A DNA stretch of 64,000 nt from Anaerolineae bacterium. Its GTDB lineage: Bacteria > Chloroflexota > Anaerolineae > Aggregatilineales > Phototrophicaceae. Positions 43,770 through 51,754 of this stretch are shown here, in pieces; within the stretch, counting starts at the first letter, position 1; every line of letters begins with the position of its first letter. The notes below the pieces were generated by a model. It worked only from the letters and a program-made list of their open reading frames with translations. It searched no databases and was not told the origin of the DNA. The translations under genes were made by a program, and so were the position numbers. Location of the stretch: positions 1 to 64,000 of the forward strand of contig JABWBO010000026.1 in assembly GCA_013360465.1 (NCBI GenBank), in the 5' to 3' direction.

Positions 43770-46073
43770 ATGGGGCATATCATCGCGGTACACAGCGCAA
43801 GCGGCGGCGCGGGCTGCACGACGGTGGCGGTCAACCTCGCAGCGCGATTCCCCACGCACGGGGCGCGGTCCTTGTTGATTGATTTGAGTCTGCCCTATGC
43901 CGACGTAGGCGTGATGCTGAATCTGCGAAGCAGCGCCACAGTGATCGACGCGCTGGTAGATTCAACCGACCCCGAACATCTCGAAGCCTGTACGACGGTC
44001 TACGAGAATGGGCTGCGCGTCCTCACTGCTCCGTCTCATCCGGCAGACGCAGATCAAGTCACCTCCGAGCAGATTGAGAAACTGCTGACTTTGGCTGCTG
44101 ACCTCTATGATTTCATCGTGGTCGATGTGGGGCATCACCTGAATAAAACAGCTTTGACAGTAATCGATAGGGCATCGGTCATTGTGCTGGTGATCATGCC
44201 GACGTTAACCGGGGTAAAAAATGCGCGCTTGGCGCTTGATCTGTTCAAGCAGCTGGCGTATCCATCGGAGAAAATCGTCACCGTCGTCAACCACGTTGAT
44301 GATGAATTAGCCTCAAAGAAACTCAACGTCGATATGAAACGGATCGAGCAATACCTGCATGTAGCGCTGGATGCTCGACTGCCAAACGACACCGCTTCCG
44401 CTTTGGGCGCGCTCAATAAAGGCATACCACCTGTATTCCGGCACGGCGCTGACGACACGTCACTCGATACTGCACTCATCCACTTGAGCGATTTTGTCTT
44501 CAAGATGCTGGTGTACGGTGAAGACGAAACGCCGCAGCCCGCTGTCAGATTAGAAAGCAGCGCAGAGCGCACACCTCGACGTTCCAGTCGTCCTCAATCA
44601 CCCATCGGTCGCGAGGCAGGTCGGACGATCAGCGTCTTCATAGTCGATGAAATCCCAGAAACTGCAGCCAATCTCACCAAGCTGCTGGCATTCGAAAGCG
44701 ATTTCAAAGTGGTCGGATCCGCCGCTTCAGGCATGGAATGTGTCGAGAAAGCGCTCCGTCTACAGCCGGACATCATCCTGCTTGACGCCACTTTGCCAGA
44801 CATCGACGGCACTCCCCTTGCTAAACGCCTGCTGACCGAGCTTCCCACAGCCGCCATCATCATGATGGGGGTCCTCAGCACGGTCGAGGTCTTGCAGAAG
44901 GCAATGCAGTCCGGCGGGCGGCATTATCTCGTAAAACCTATCGCCCCGGACGAACTCTACCAATCTATTCGCGCTGCCTATCAGTTCCAGAGCGCGACGT
45001 TGCATTTCGATGCGTCCCCTTTGCAAGAGTCTGTGCGTCATGCCTCTGCGTCTACGAGCGGGTTGAACCTGCGCCCAACCCCAGACAAGAACGCCGCACT
45101 GGAGCTTCTACCGGTCGAAGAAGCCAAGATGAGCAAATTGCCGACGCGCGGCTTGTTCTCCTACGACTACCACTCAGGTGGAGGATCGCCAGCGCCTCAA
45201 GCCGCGCCGCCAGAGATGGCGCGCACCCTCTTCTCGGCATACTATCCTCGCCAAGCCTTTGCAGGGCGCAAACATGGGCTTTATGTTTATGCCCATGTCG
45301 AGGCTGCTGCCGCGCAGATGCAGCAGGATATTGGGAAGTTCAAAGAGGAACTTGGCGGGACGATTCCCCAAGCGAGGTCAGCAAAACAGACGGCGCAGGT
45401 CGCTTTTGGCACGCCGATCACTATCACGCCGGAGTGTGAGGAACTTCAGTTCGAGCCGGCATCTTTGACAAAGCGCTGGCGTGGACCTTTTACGCGCTTC
45501 GACTTTGATTTTTACCCGACCGAGGAACCGATTGATGAAACCGTCATCGTGCGCGTTTCCGTGCGGATCGCCGGTATCGAAGTGGCATTCATCCGGTGCG
45601 GCATCGATATCGCCGCTGAAAGTGCGGCTTCCATTCATGTTGACCCCGAAGACGACAATCCCTTAGCGGCAGCCCGCTTTGCCAGTCAACATGCCGAGAG
45701 ATATCAGAGGATTTTCATCTCCTATTCACACAAGGACACCGAAGTGGCGCGCGCCTATCGTCTGGCACAAGTAGCGATGGGCAACGAAGTGTTTATCGAC
45801 GTAGATGGCTTGCACGCCGGAGAAAACTGGCAGGCAGCGCTGGCAAGGGCGATTGACACAGCCGACATCTTCCAGTTGTTCTGGTCGCCCAACTACGCCG
45901 AATCGGAGTTCTGCCGCTACGAATGGGACTACGCGCTCAAGTATCGCTGCGCCGACGACGGGTGCGAGAGTTTCATTCGCCCCGTCTATTGGGTTGATCC
46001 GATTCCCGCTCCGCCTCCACAGGAACTCAGCCACTTGAATTTCAAGTTTGTGCCGTTCAGCCAAAAGGCATAG
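43770..46073 (+). CDS. CpaE/MinD-like ATPase-REC-TIR fusion protein
   Basis: A 767-residue multidomain protein. Residues 1-245 are a MinD/CpaE-type ATPase, but the P-loop reads SGGAGCTT, with Cys where the GKT Lys stands and no deviant-Walker Lys, as in TadZ/CpaE pseudo-ATPases. Residues 286-405 are a response-receiver with phospho-acceptor D339 and K389 (YLVKPI). Residues about 480-640 form a strand-rich domain I do not recognise (YYPRQAFAGRKHGLYVYAH). Residues 647-735 are a TIR domain (RIFISYSHKDT, GLHAGENWQAAL, FWSPNYAESEFCRYEW) with Gln in place of the NADase Glu. ATG 43770 follows GGGGAG by nine bases. Its base composition is clearly poorer in GC than both flanks, and it splits the hut genes, suggesting insertion by transfer. 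Confidence 0.85.
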   Translation: MGHIIAVHSASGGAGCTTVAVNLAARFPTHGARSLLIDLSLPYADVGVMLNLRSSATVIDALVDSTDPEHLEACTTVYENGLRVLTAPSHPADADQVTSEQIEKLLTLAADLYDFIVVDVGHHLNKTALTVIDRASVIVLVIMPTLTGVKNARLALDLFKQLAYPSEKIVTVVNHVDDELASKKLNVDMKRIEQYLHVALDARLPNDTASALGALNKGIPPVFRHGADDTSLDTALIHLSDFVFKMLVYGEDETPQPAVRLESSAERTPRRSSRPQSPIGREAGRTISVFIVDEIPETAANLTKLLAFESDFKVVGSAASGMECVEKALRLQPDIILLDATLPDIDGTPLAKRLLTELPTAAIIMMGVLSTVEVLQKAMQSGGRHYLVKPIAPDELYQSIRAAYQFQSATLHFDASPLQESVRHASASTSGLNLRPTPDKNAALELLPVEEAKMSKLPTRGLFSYDYHSGGGSPAPQAAPPEMARTLFSAYYPRQAFAGRKHGLYVYAHVEAAAAQMQQDIGKFKEELGGTIPQARSAKQTAQVAFGTPITITPECEELQFEPASLTKRWRGPFTRFDFDFYPTEEPIDETVIVRVSVRIAGIEVAFIRCGIDIAAESAASIHVDPEDDNPLAAARFASQHAERYQRIFISYSHKDTEVARAYRLAQVAMGNEVFIDVDGLHAGENWQAALARAIDTADIFQLFWSPNYAESEFCRYEWDYALKYRCADDGCESFIRPVYWVDPIPAPPPQELSHLNFKFVPFSQKA

Positions 46074-46091
46074 ATCGGCTCTTGATCTTAC

Positions 46092-47750
46092 TCATTTCAT
46101 CATCGGAATATCGACGCCGTTGGCTTTGGCGAAAGTAATCGCCTCATCGTAGCCGGCATCGGCATGGCGCACCACGCCCATGCCCGGATCGCTGGTCAGC
46201 ACCCGTTCCAGGCGGCGCGCCGCTTCCGGCGTGCCGTCGGCGACGATCACCTGTCCGGCGTGGATACTGTAGCCGATGCCCACGCCGCCGCCGTGATGCA
46301 GGCTCACCCAGGTCGCCCCGCCGACGGCGTTGACCAGCGCGTTCAGCAGGGGCCAGTCGGCGATGGCGTCGCTGCCATCTTTCATGCCTTCGGTCTCGCG
46401 GTTCGGGCTGGCGACCGATCCGCTGTCCAGGTGGTCGCGCCCGATGACGATAGGCGCTTTGACTTCGCCGCGCGCCACCATCTCGTTGAAGCGCAGCCCG
46501 GCTTTCGCCCGTTCGCCGTAGCCCAGCCAGCAGATGCGCGCCGGCAGCCCCTGGAAGACGATCTGCTCGCGCGCCATCGTGATCCAGCGGCGCAGGTGGT
46601 CGTCCTCCGGGAAAAGTTTGAGGATGGCGCGGTCGGTGGCGTAGATATCTTCCGGGTCGCCGGAGAGCGCCACCCAGCGGAAGGGACCTTTGCCCTCGCA
46701 GAACAGCGGGCGGATGTACGCCGGCACGAAACCGGGATAGGCGAAGGCGTCGGCGACGCCGTGATCGAACGCCCGCTGACGCAGGTTGTTGCCGTAGTCG
46801 AAGACGACCGCCCCTTTCGCCTTCCAGTCGAGCATCGCCTGGACGTGACGCGCCATCGAGTCCATCGCCCGCGCCCGGTAGGCGTCGGGGTCGCCGGCGC
46901 GCAGCGCGCCGGCGGCTTCGACGCTCATGCCCGCTGGGATATACCCATAGAGGACATCGTGCGCGCTGGTCTGGTCGGTGACCACATCCGGCACGACGCC
47001 GCGCGCCACCAGCTCCGGCAGCACCTCGCTGGCATTGGCGACCAGCCCGATGGATTTCGGCATCGGCACGGCAAGCGCTTCTTCGACCCAGGTCATCGCC
47101 TCTTCCAGGTCGTCGGTGATGGCGTCGATCTGCTTCAGATTCAGCCGCCGCTCCGCCCGCCAGCGGTCCACCTCGACGAACAAGCCGACACCCTCGTTCA
47201 TCGTCACGGCGAGCGGCTGCGCGCCGCCCATCTCGCCCAGACCGGCGGTGACGACGAACTTCCCCTTCAGCGATCCCCAGCCATGCTGGCGCGCCAGCGC
47301 GCCGAAGGTCTCGTAAGTGCCCTGTAAAATGCCCTGCGTGCCGATATAGATCCAGCTTCCCGCCGTCATCTGACCGTACATGATCAGCCCGTCGCGTTCC
47401 CAGCGGTCGAAGTTCGCCTGCGTCGCCCAGGCGGGGACGATGTTGCTGTTGGCGATCAGCACGCGCGGCGCATCGGCATGGGTGCGGAAGACGGCGACCG
47501 GCTTGCCTGACTGCACCAGCAGGGTCTCGTCCGGTTCCAGGCGGCGCAGGGCGTCGAGGATGGCGTCAAACGCTTCCCAACTGCGCGCCGCCCGCCCGCG
47601 CCCGCCGTAGACGATCAGGTGATCCGGGTCGAACGCCACTTCGGCATCGAGGTTGTTTTGCAGCATTCTGTAGGCGGCTTCGATCAGCCAGTTCTTGCAG
47701 GTCAGCGCCATGCCGGTAGGCGCTTTGACCGGGCGGGGGTGGTCAGCCAT
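46092..47750 (-). CDS. hutU: Urocanate hydratase
   Basis: Adds water to urocanate using bound NAD as an electrophile. The 552-residue protein has the NAD-binding [35 protein letters not shown] and [21 protein letters not shown] motifs and is full length. GGAG stands nine bases before ATG 47750. It is separated from hutG by 142 bases and from hutI by the opposite-strand insertion, so hutI/hutH may need their own promoter in the AT-rich gap at 43655-43769. Confidence 0.94.
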   Translation of the reverse strand: MADHPRPVKAPTGMALTCKNWLIEAAYRMLQNNLDAEVAFDPDHLIVYGGRGRAARSWEAFDAILDALRRLEPDETLLVQSGKPVAVFRTHADAPRVLIANSNIVPAWATQANFDRWERDGLIMYGQMTAGSWIYIGTQGILQGTYETFGALARQHGWGSLKGKFVVTAGLGEMGGAQPLAVTMNEGVGLFVEVDRWRAERRLNLKQIDAITDDLEEAMTWVEEALAVPMPKSIGLVANASEVLPELVARGVVPDVVTDQTSAHDVLYGYIPAGMSVEAAGALRAGDPDAYRARAMDSMARHVQAMLDWKAKGAVVFDYGNNLRQRAFDHGVADAFAYPGFVPAYIRPLFCEGKGPFRWVALSGDPEDIYATDRAILKLFPEDDHLRRWITMAREQIVFQGLPARICWLGYGERAKAGLRFNEMVARGEVKAPIVIGRDHLDSGSVASPNRETEGMKDGSDAIADWPLLNALVNAVGGATWVSLHHGGGVGIGYSIHAGQVIVADGTPEAARRLERVLTSDPGMGVVRHADAGYDEAITFAKANGVDIPMMK

Positions 47751-47892
47751 AAATCTTTACTCCAGGATGTCTCAAACAAGTACCCTGCATTTCAAGAAAG
47801 CGCGCCGCGTGTTTCCGACGGCGCACGAAAAAACGCAGGAAGCCGCGCAGCGCCTTGCCCAGGGGGCGACCCGACGGGAAACCCTCTTTATT

Positions 47893-48825
47893 TTAGCGGT
47901 TCTTGTATTCCCAGAGAAAGGTCCAGAGGGCGGTCGCCGCCAGGCGGCTGGTGCGGTCGTCGAGATCGTGCGCCGGGTTGACTTCGGTGATCTCGAACAG
48001 GCGGGTGCGGCGCTCCCTGCCGGCGGCGGCGGCGATGGCGCAGAATTCTTCGCCGGTGAAGCCGAGTGGGTTCGGCGCGCTCACGCCCGGCGCATCAGCG
48101 GCACGCACCACGTCCATATCCAGCCCCCAGAAGATCGTCCCTTCCACGCGCCGCGCCAGGATCGCCGTCAGGTAGTTCTCGACGCCGAAACGCCGCGCCT
48201 CACCGGCGGAGAAGACGTTGACGCCGATGTCGATCAACCATTGGCGGTAGGCGAGCGAATTCGCCTGCGGCTGGTAGCCGATCTCGAACAGGCTGAAGGG
48301 GTGTACGTACTCCTCGACGAGCAGCTGACGGTACGGCGTGCCGCTGTTACGCACCGGATCGGCACGCACATCGAAATGAGCATCGAAATTGAACGCCAGG
48401 ACCGAATCACGGGTTTCCATCGCCAGCGCCGAACAATCTGGATAGCTGGTGTCGTTGCCGCCGCCCAGGACGATCATCATTTTGCCGTCGCGCAGCACCT
48501 GGCGTACCACCTCGCGGTGGCTGTCGTGAGTCGCTTCCAGCGTGGCGTGAATTTTGGTGTTGCCCAGGTCGAACAGGCGCATACCGGGGATGTCGATGAA
48601 GCGGTAGAAGGCGCGGCGAATGGCATCCGGCGCATCCTTCGCGCCAGGGCGACCGCGATTACGCCGCACGCCGTCGTCCTGCGGCAGCCCCAAGAGGACG
48701 ACTTCGGACAACCCGTAATCGACGGGAAGCGAAAGGGCAGTTTCACCTAAACGCGGATCATTTGTGTCGCCACGGCGGTAGAAGAGGTCGGCATCGGGGC
48801 GCGTGGTCTCCTGAAACAGGTTCAA
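47893..48825 (-). CDS. hutG: Formimidoylglutamase-like arginase-family hydrolase
   Basis: A 310-residue ureohydrolase-fold enzyme. Two of the three metal motifs are standard: NFDAHFDVR and GLDMDVV. The first, normally GGGHxxxxG, reads GGGNDTSYP, so the first-ligand His is Asn. Some formimidoylglutamases differ here. Clustering with hutU, hutI and hutH supports formimidoylglutamate hydrolysis to glutamate and formamide. It starts at TTG 48825, seven bases after AAAGGA. Confidence 0.88.
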   Translation of the reverse strand: MNLFQETTRPDADLFYRRGDTNDPRLGETALSLPVDYGLSEVVLLGLPQDDGVRRNRGRPGAKDAPDAIRRAFYRFIDIPGMRLFDLGNTKIHATLEATHDSHREVVRQVLRDGKMMIVLGGGNDTSYPDCSALAMETRDSVLAFNFDAHFDVRADPVRNSGTPYRQLLVEEYVHPFSLFEIGYQPQANSLAYRQWLIDIGVNVFSAGEARRFGVENYLTAILARRVEGTIFWGLDMDVVRAADAPGVSAPNPLGFTGEEFCAIAAAAGRERRTRLFEITEVNPAHDLDDRTSRLAATALWTFLWEYKNR

Positions 48826-48875
48826 GGGCTATCCTTTCGCCCGGACAAAGGATAGGGGAGTACGCTTCTCCGGAC

Positions 48876-48992
48876 ATTATAACACATCTCGCACTAAGAC
48901 ATCCGCCAGCGTTGATCGTTGCTCCTGGCGGACGGCGGCAGTGTGGTCATCCGATATTCGATGCTGGGATAGCGCACTGGATGTTCTATAAT
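48876..48992. promoter_or_regulatory. Divergent promoter region hutG / sigma gene
   Basis: A minus-strand TATAAT at 48876-48881 faces hutG and a plus-strand TATAAT at 48987-48992 faces the ECF sigma gene, 35 bases from its ATG. No good -35 elements are visible. Confidence 0.4.
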
Positions 48993-49026
48993 CATAGTCG
49001 GTGTTCTCAATCAGGCAAGAACTATC

Positions 49027-49659
49027 ATGGTGCGTGAGGAAGAGACACAGATCATCAGCGCGCTGCGCGGTGGCGACGAAGCGGCGTTTATGCGCCTCGT
49101 CCAGTCCTACCAGGGATCGCTGGTGCGGGTAGCGGCGATGATCATTGGTGATGCCGAGGTGGCGCAGGAGGTCGTCCAGGAGACCTGGATCGCCGTCCTG
49201 AAGGCGCTGCCCACCTTCGAAGGGCGTTCTTCGCTCAAAACGTGGATCTTCACCATCCTGATGAACCGCGCGCGGACCGCCGCCCGCCGCGAGGGGCGCT
49301 ATATCGGGCTGGCGCTGGAAACGGACGAGTCCGGCGATGATCTGCCCACCGTCACGCCGGATCGGTTTCATCCGGCGCAGACCGGAGTCGAGGCGCGTGG
49401 ATGGATCACGCCGCCGCGCAGTTGGGAAGAGATGCCGGAAGAAGTCTTCCTGAGCGGCGAGGTGCGTCGGCTGATTCACCGCACGATTGACACTCTGCCG
49501 CAGCAGCAGCGCGAGGTCATCACCCTGCGCGATGTCGAAGGCGTCAGCGCCGAGGAAGCCTGTAATATCCTGAGCGTGAGCGAGTCCAATCAGCGCGTGC
49601 TGCTGCACCGCGCGCGTTCGAAGGTGCGGCGGGCGCTGGAAGCCTATCTGGGCGAATGA
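49027..49659 (+). CDS. ECF-type RNA polymerase sigma factor
   Basis: A 210-residue ECF sigma factor. Region 2 is in EVAQEVVQETWIAVLKALPTFEGRSSLKTWIFTI, and region 4 in IDTLPQQQREVITLRDVEGVSAEEACNILSVSESNQRVLLHRARSKVR. It starts at ATG 49027 with no clear ribosome site. The stop overlaps the start of the anti-sigma gene (ATGA), the usual sigma/anti-sigma arrangement. Confidence 0.93.
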   Translation: MVREEETQIISALRGGDEAAFMRLVQSYQGSLVRVAAMIIGDAEVAQEVVQETWIAVLKALPTFEGRSSLKTWIFTILMNRARTAARREGRYIGLALETDESGDDLPTVTPDRFHPAQTGVEARGWITPPRSWEEMPEEVFLSGEVRRLIHRTIDTLPQQQREVITLRDVEGVSAEEACNILSVSESNQRVLLHRARSKVRRALEAYLGE

Positions 49660-49931
49660 CAGGTCGTAGCATGAATGAGTACCGAATGCCGACGTGCGAA
49701 GAGATGGTTGAGTTCGTGACCGACTATCTGGAAGGCAGGCTTCCCGAAGCGGACCGCCTGGGGTTCGAGGCGCATCTGCGGCTTTGCGTGGGCTGTCAGC
49801 ACTATCTCGATCAGATGCGCCGGACGGTCACCGCCACCGGCGCGCTCGCCGGCGAGACTCTGGATGCGATCAGCCGCGATGCCCTGCTGAAGGTCTATCG
49901 CGCCTGGCTAGAAGAGCGCGATTCGCCCTGA
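49656..49931 (+). CDS. Zinc-finger anti-sigma factor
   Basis: A 91-residue cytosolic protein with the ZAS/zf-HC2 motif: CEEMVEFVTDYLEGRLPE, then HLRLCVGCQHYL, giving the H-x3-C-x2-C zinc site. The remaining 35 residues are helical and there is no membrane segment, so it probably senses a cytoplasmic redox or ligand signal and releases the sigma factor encoded just upstream. ATG 49656 overlaps the sigma stop; ATG 49671 is an alternative. Confidence 0.85.
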   Translation: MTGRSMNEYRMPTCEEMVEFVTDYLEGRLPEADRLGFEAHLRLCVGCQHYLDQMRRTVTATGALAGETLDAISRDALLKVYRAWLEERDSP

Positions 49932-49956
49932 TCGCGCGCTGACATTTCAACAAAGT

Positions 49957-50021
49957 CCACCGGGTCACCCCTACGGTCGGCATACGCAAGGGGTCGTAGG
50001 GGAGAGCCGCCGGCTCTCCCG
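49957..50021. repeat. REP-like element with GGGAGAGCC palindrome, copy 1
   Basis: CCACCGGGTCACCCC is followed by a palindrome GGGAGAGCC (50000-50008) and GGCTCTCCC (50012-50020). A sequence with the same order, CACCGGATCACCCC then AGAGCC/GGCTCT, occurs at 60734-60789, showing a family. The whole gap 49932-50256 is repeat material. Confidence 0.7.
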
Positions 50022-50060
50022 CTAACCGGTGGCTCTCCCGCGCTGCTTGATTATGCGATA

Positions 50061-50176
50061 ATGGAGAAACGATTTAGAGTTGGCGCAATTCGTAGGGACG
50101 GCATTCTTGCCGCCCGCCGTGTCGGACGCGGTTGATCGCGTCCTTACATCCCGCCAGGTCTAAACCTATTCTCCAT
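50061..50176. repeat. MITE-like element with 25-bp terminal inverted repeats
   Basis: A 116-bp element. The left end (50061-50085, ATGGAGAA start) matches the inverse of the right end (50152-50176) at 20 of 25 bases. Inside is a perfect stem GGACGCG/CGCGTCC (50124-50130, 50137-50143). The right end is part of a 35-bp stretch (50145-50179) identical to 19546-19580. No coding capacity. Confidence 0.75.
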
Positions 50177-50256
50177 AAGGTCAGATCAGAACCATGCGCT
50201 GATCTGGCGAATCCCGCTAGAATCCTGGAAATCGGATGAACTCAGGAGCGCTGATC

Positions 50257-51378
50257 GTGGAAAGACTCGACCCCCAGACGTGCCGTGCCCGGCAGGCGCG
50301 GCTGATGGCTGCCGTCCCCGCCGACCTGCTGATCCTCAACAACCCGCATCACATCCTCTACCTGACCGGGCTGTACAACTCGGAGCTGCGGCAAGCCGCC
50401 TGGGGGCTGAACTCGTTACTCCTTGATGCGTCCAGCGGCAGGGCGACCCTGCTGGTCAACGAGATGCTCGCCCATGAGCTGAGCGCCCCGGCGGTGGATG
50501 CAATTCAGGTGACGCCCTGGTACGCCGCCGCGCCCGCCGGTCCCGGCGCGGAGCAGTTCGACGAGGCGGTGACGGCGCTGCGCGGGCGCGTCGAGGCGAT
50601 TCAGCCACCGCGCATCGCCGCCGAACTCGGCTGGCTGCCGCAGGGAGCGGTGGGCGGTGAAGCGGTGCTGAACCTGAACCCGATCCTCAAGCAGATGCGG
50701 CGCGTCAAGGATGCCGACGAGCTGCGGCTGATCCGCGAGGCGGTGCGGGTCAACGAGGCGGCGCATCGCGGCGCGCGGGCGGCGGTGCAGGTCGGCGCGA
50801 CCGAGCTGGAGGTCTATAATGCGGCGTGCGCTGCGGCGGTCAGCGCCTTCGGCGGACCGGTCCACCTGCTCGGTGATTTCACCTGCCTGTCGCGCCCGAA
50901 CCCCGGCAGCGTGCCGACGCCCTACACCCTGCAGCCCGGCGATGTCATGCTCTGCGACATCTTCCCGCTGGTCAACGGCTATCGCGCCGATTTCACGGCG
51001 ACCATCGCCGTCGATGACCGCTACAGCGAGGCGCAGGACCGCGTCGATGGGGCGATCCACGAAGCGCTGCGCGCCGGCGAAGCGGCGCTCCGCCCTGGGG
51101 CGCGCGGCGGGGATGTCTACCGCGTGGTGCGCGCCGCGCTGGCGCAGCACGGACTGGCGGAGCATTTTCCACATCATGCCGGGCACGGGCTGGGCTTTGA
51201 CCACCCGGATACGCCGTACTTCGTGCCGCTCAGCGAAGAGACTCTGCTGACGGGCGAGGTGGTGGCGTTGGAGCCGGGCGCTTATGGACCGGGCTTTGGC
51301 GCGCGCATCGAACACAACTACCTGATCACCGAGGGCGGACCGGAACGGCTGTCGAATCACAGCACGGCGCTGCTGTGA
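50257..51378 (+). CDS. M24 family metallopeptidase (Xaa-Pro peptidase-like)
   Basis: A 373-residue pita-bread-fold metallopeptidase, the second in this window and not adjacent to the first. Metal ligands: Asp in MLCDIFPLVNGYRADFT (two Asp), His in HHAGHGLGFDHPD, Glu in VALEPGAYG and Glu in ARIEHNYLI. GTG 50257 has AGGAG eight bases upstream; an ATG at 50236 would add seven residues but has only a weak site. The N-terminal creatinase-like domain is in ADLLILNNPHHILYLTGLYN. Substrate not determined. Confidence 0.9.
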   Translation: MERLDPQTCRARQARLMAAVPADLLILNNPHHILYLTGLYNSELRQAAWGLNSLLLDASSGRATLLVNEMLAHELSAPAVDAIQVTPWYAAAPAGPGAEQFDEAVTALRGRVEAIQPPRIAAELGWLPQGAVGGEAVLNLNPILKQMRRVKDADELRLIREAVRVNEAAHRGARAAVQVGATELEVYNAACAAAVSAFGGPVHLLGDFTCLSRPNPGSVPTPYTLQPGDVMLCDIFPLVNGYRADFTATIAVDDRYSEAQDRVDGAIHEALRAGEAALRPGARGGDVYRVVRAALAQHGLAEHFPHHAGHGLGFDHPDTPYFVPLSEETLLTGEVVALEPGAYGPGFGARIEHNYLITEGGPERLSNHSTALL

Positions 51379-51421
51379 ACTTCTAAGGCTTTTCCAGACA
51401 AAAGACGCGCCAGCGGTTGCA

Positions 51422-51478
51422 GGGGCGAACCCACGTGTTCGCCCGTGAACGGCGGGCGGAGACACAGCTCCGCCCCTA
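51422..51478. repeat. Double REP palindrome at the end of a TIR remnant
   Basis: GGGCGAAC/GTTCGCCC (51423-51430, 51437-51444) and GGGCGGAG/CTCCGCCC (51454-51461, 51468-51475) lie in tandem. The following CTAC edge provides the stop codon of the truncated TIR gene on the minus strand. Confidence 0.75.
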
Positions 51479-51706
51479 CTGCTCATCGGCAGTATCGAGA
51501 AACTGAGGAATATCCTCCTCGAATTCCGCCCCAATACTCACATCGGCTTCATCCAGAAACGGCTCTCCGTCCCTGTCGGCGATCTCTTTGGCGATCTGCC
51601 TGGCGACCCAGGTGTCTTCGCCGGAATGACTGATGAAAACCCTGCGCTTTTGAGCTGCTTCGCTCATAAACCTGCTCACAATCTCCTGGCGTGCTAGCTC
51701 AGTCAT
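51476..51706 (-). pseudogene. Truncated TIR-domain gene
   Basis: A 76-codon open frame containing the first half of a TIR domain: RRVFISHSGEDTWVARQIAKEIADRDGEPFLDE, then ADVSIGAEFEEDIPQFLDTADE and a stop. The usual next strand (such as VVLLTP) and the rest of the fold are missing. The stop is made by the edge of a REP palindrome at 51422-51478, so a repeat-linked deletion or insertion is the likely cause. Unlike the two other TIRs here, it keeps a Glu in the AEFEED position of the NADase site. Starts at 51706 or 51667 are possible. Confidence 0.75.
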
Positions 51707-51754
51707 GAAGTCCGTTATGCTGCTGAGTTCGCAGAGGGTGTCCCAGATACCGGT

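Noticed and set aside
49957-50180. Repeat-rich gap considered as a CRISPR array
   Set aside because: The repeats are palindromes of differing sequence with no regular spacers and no cas genes nearby.
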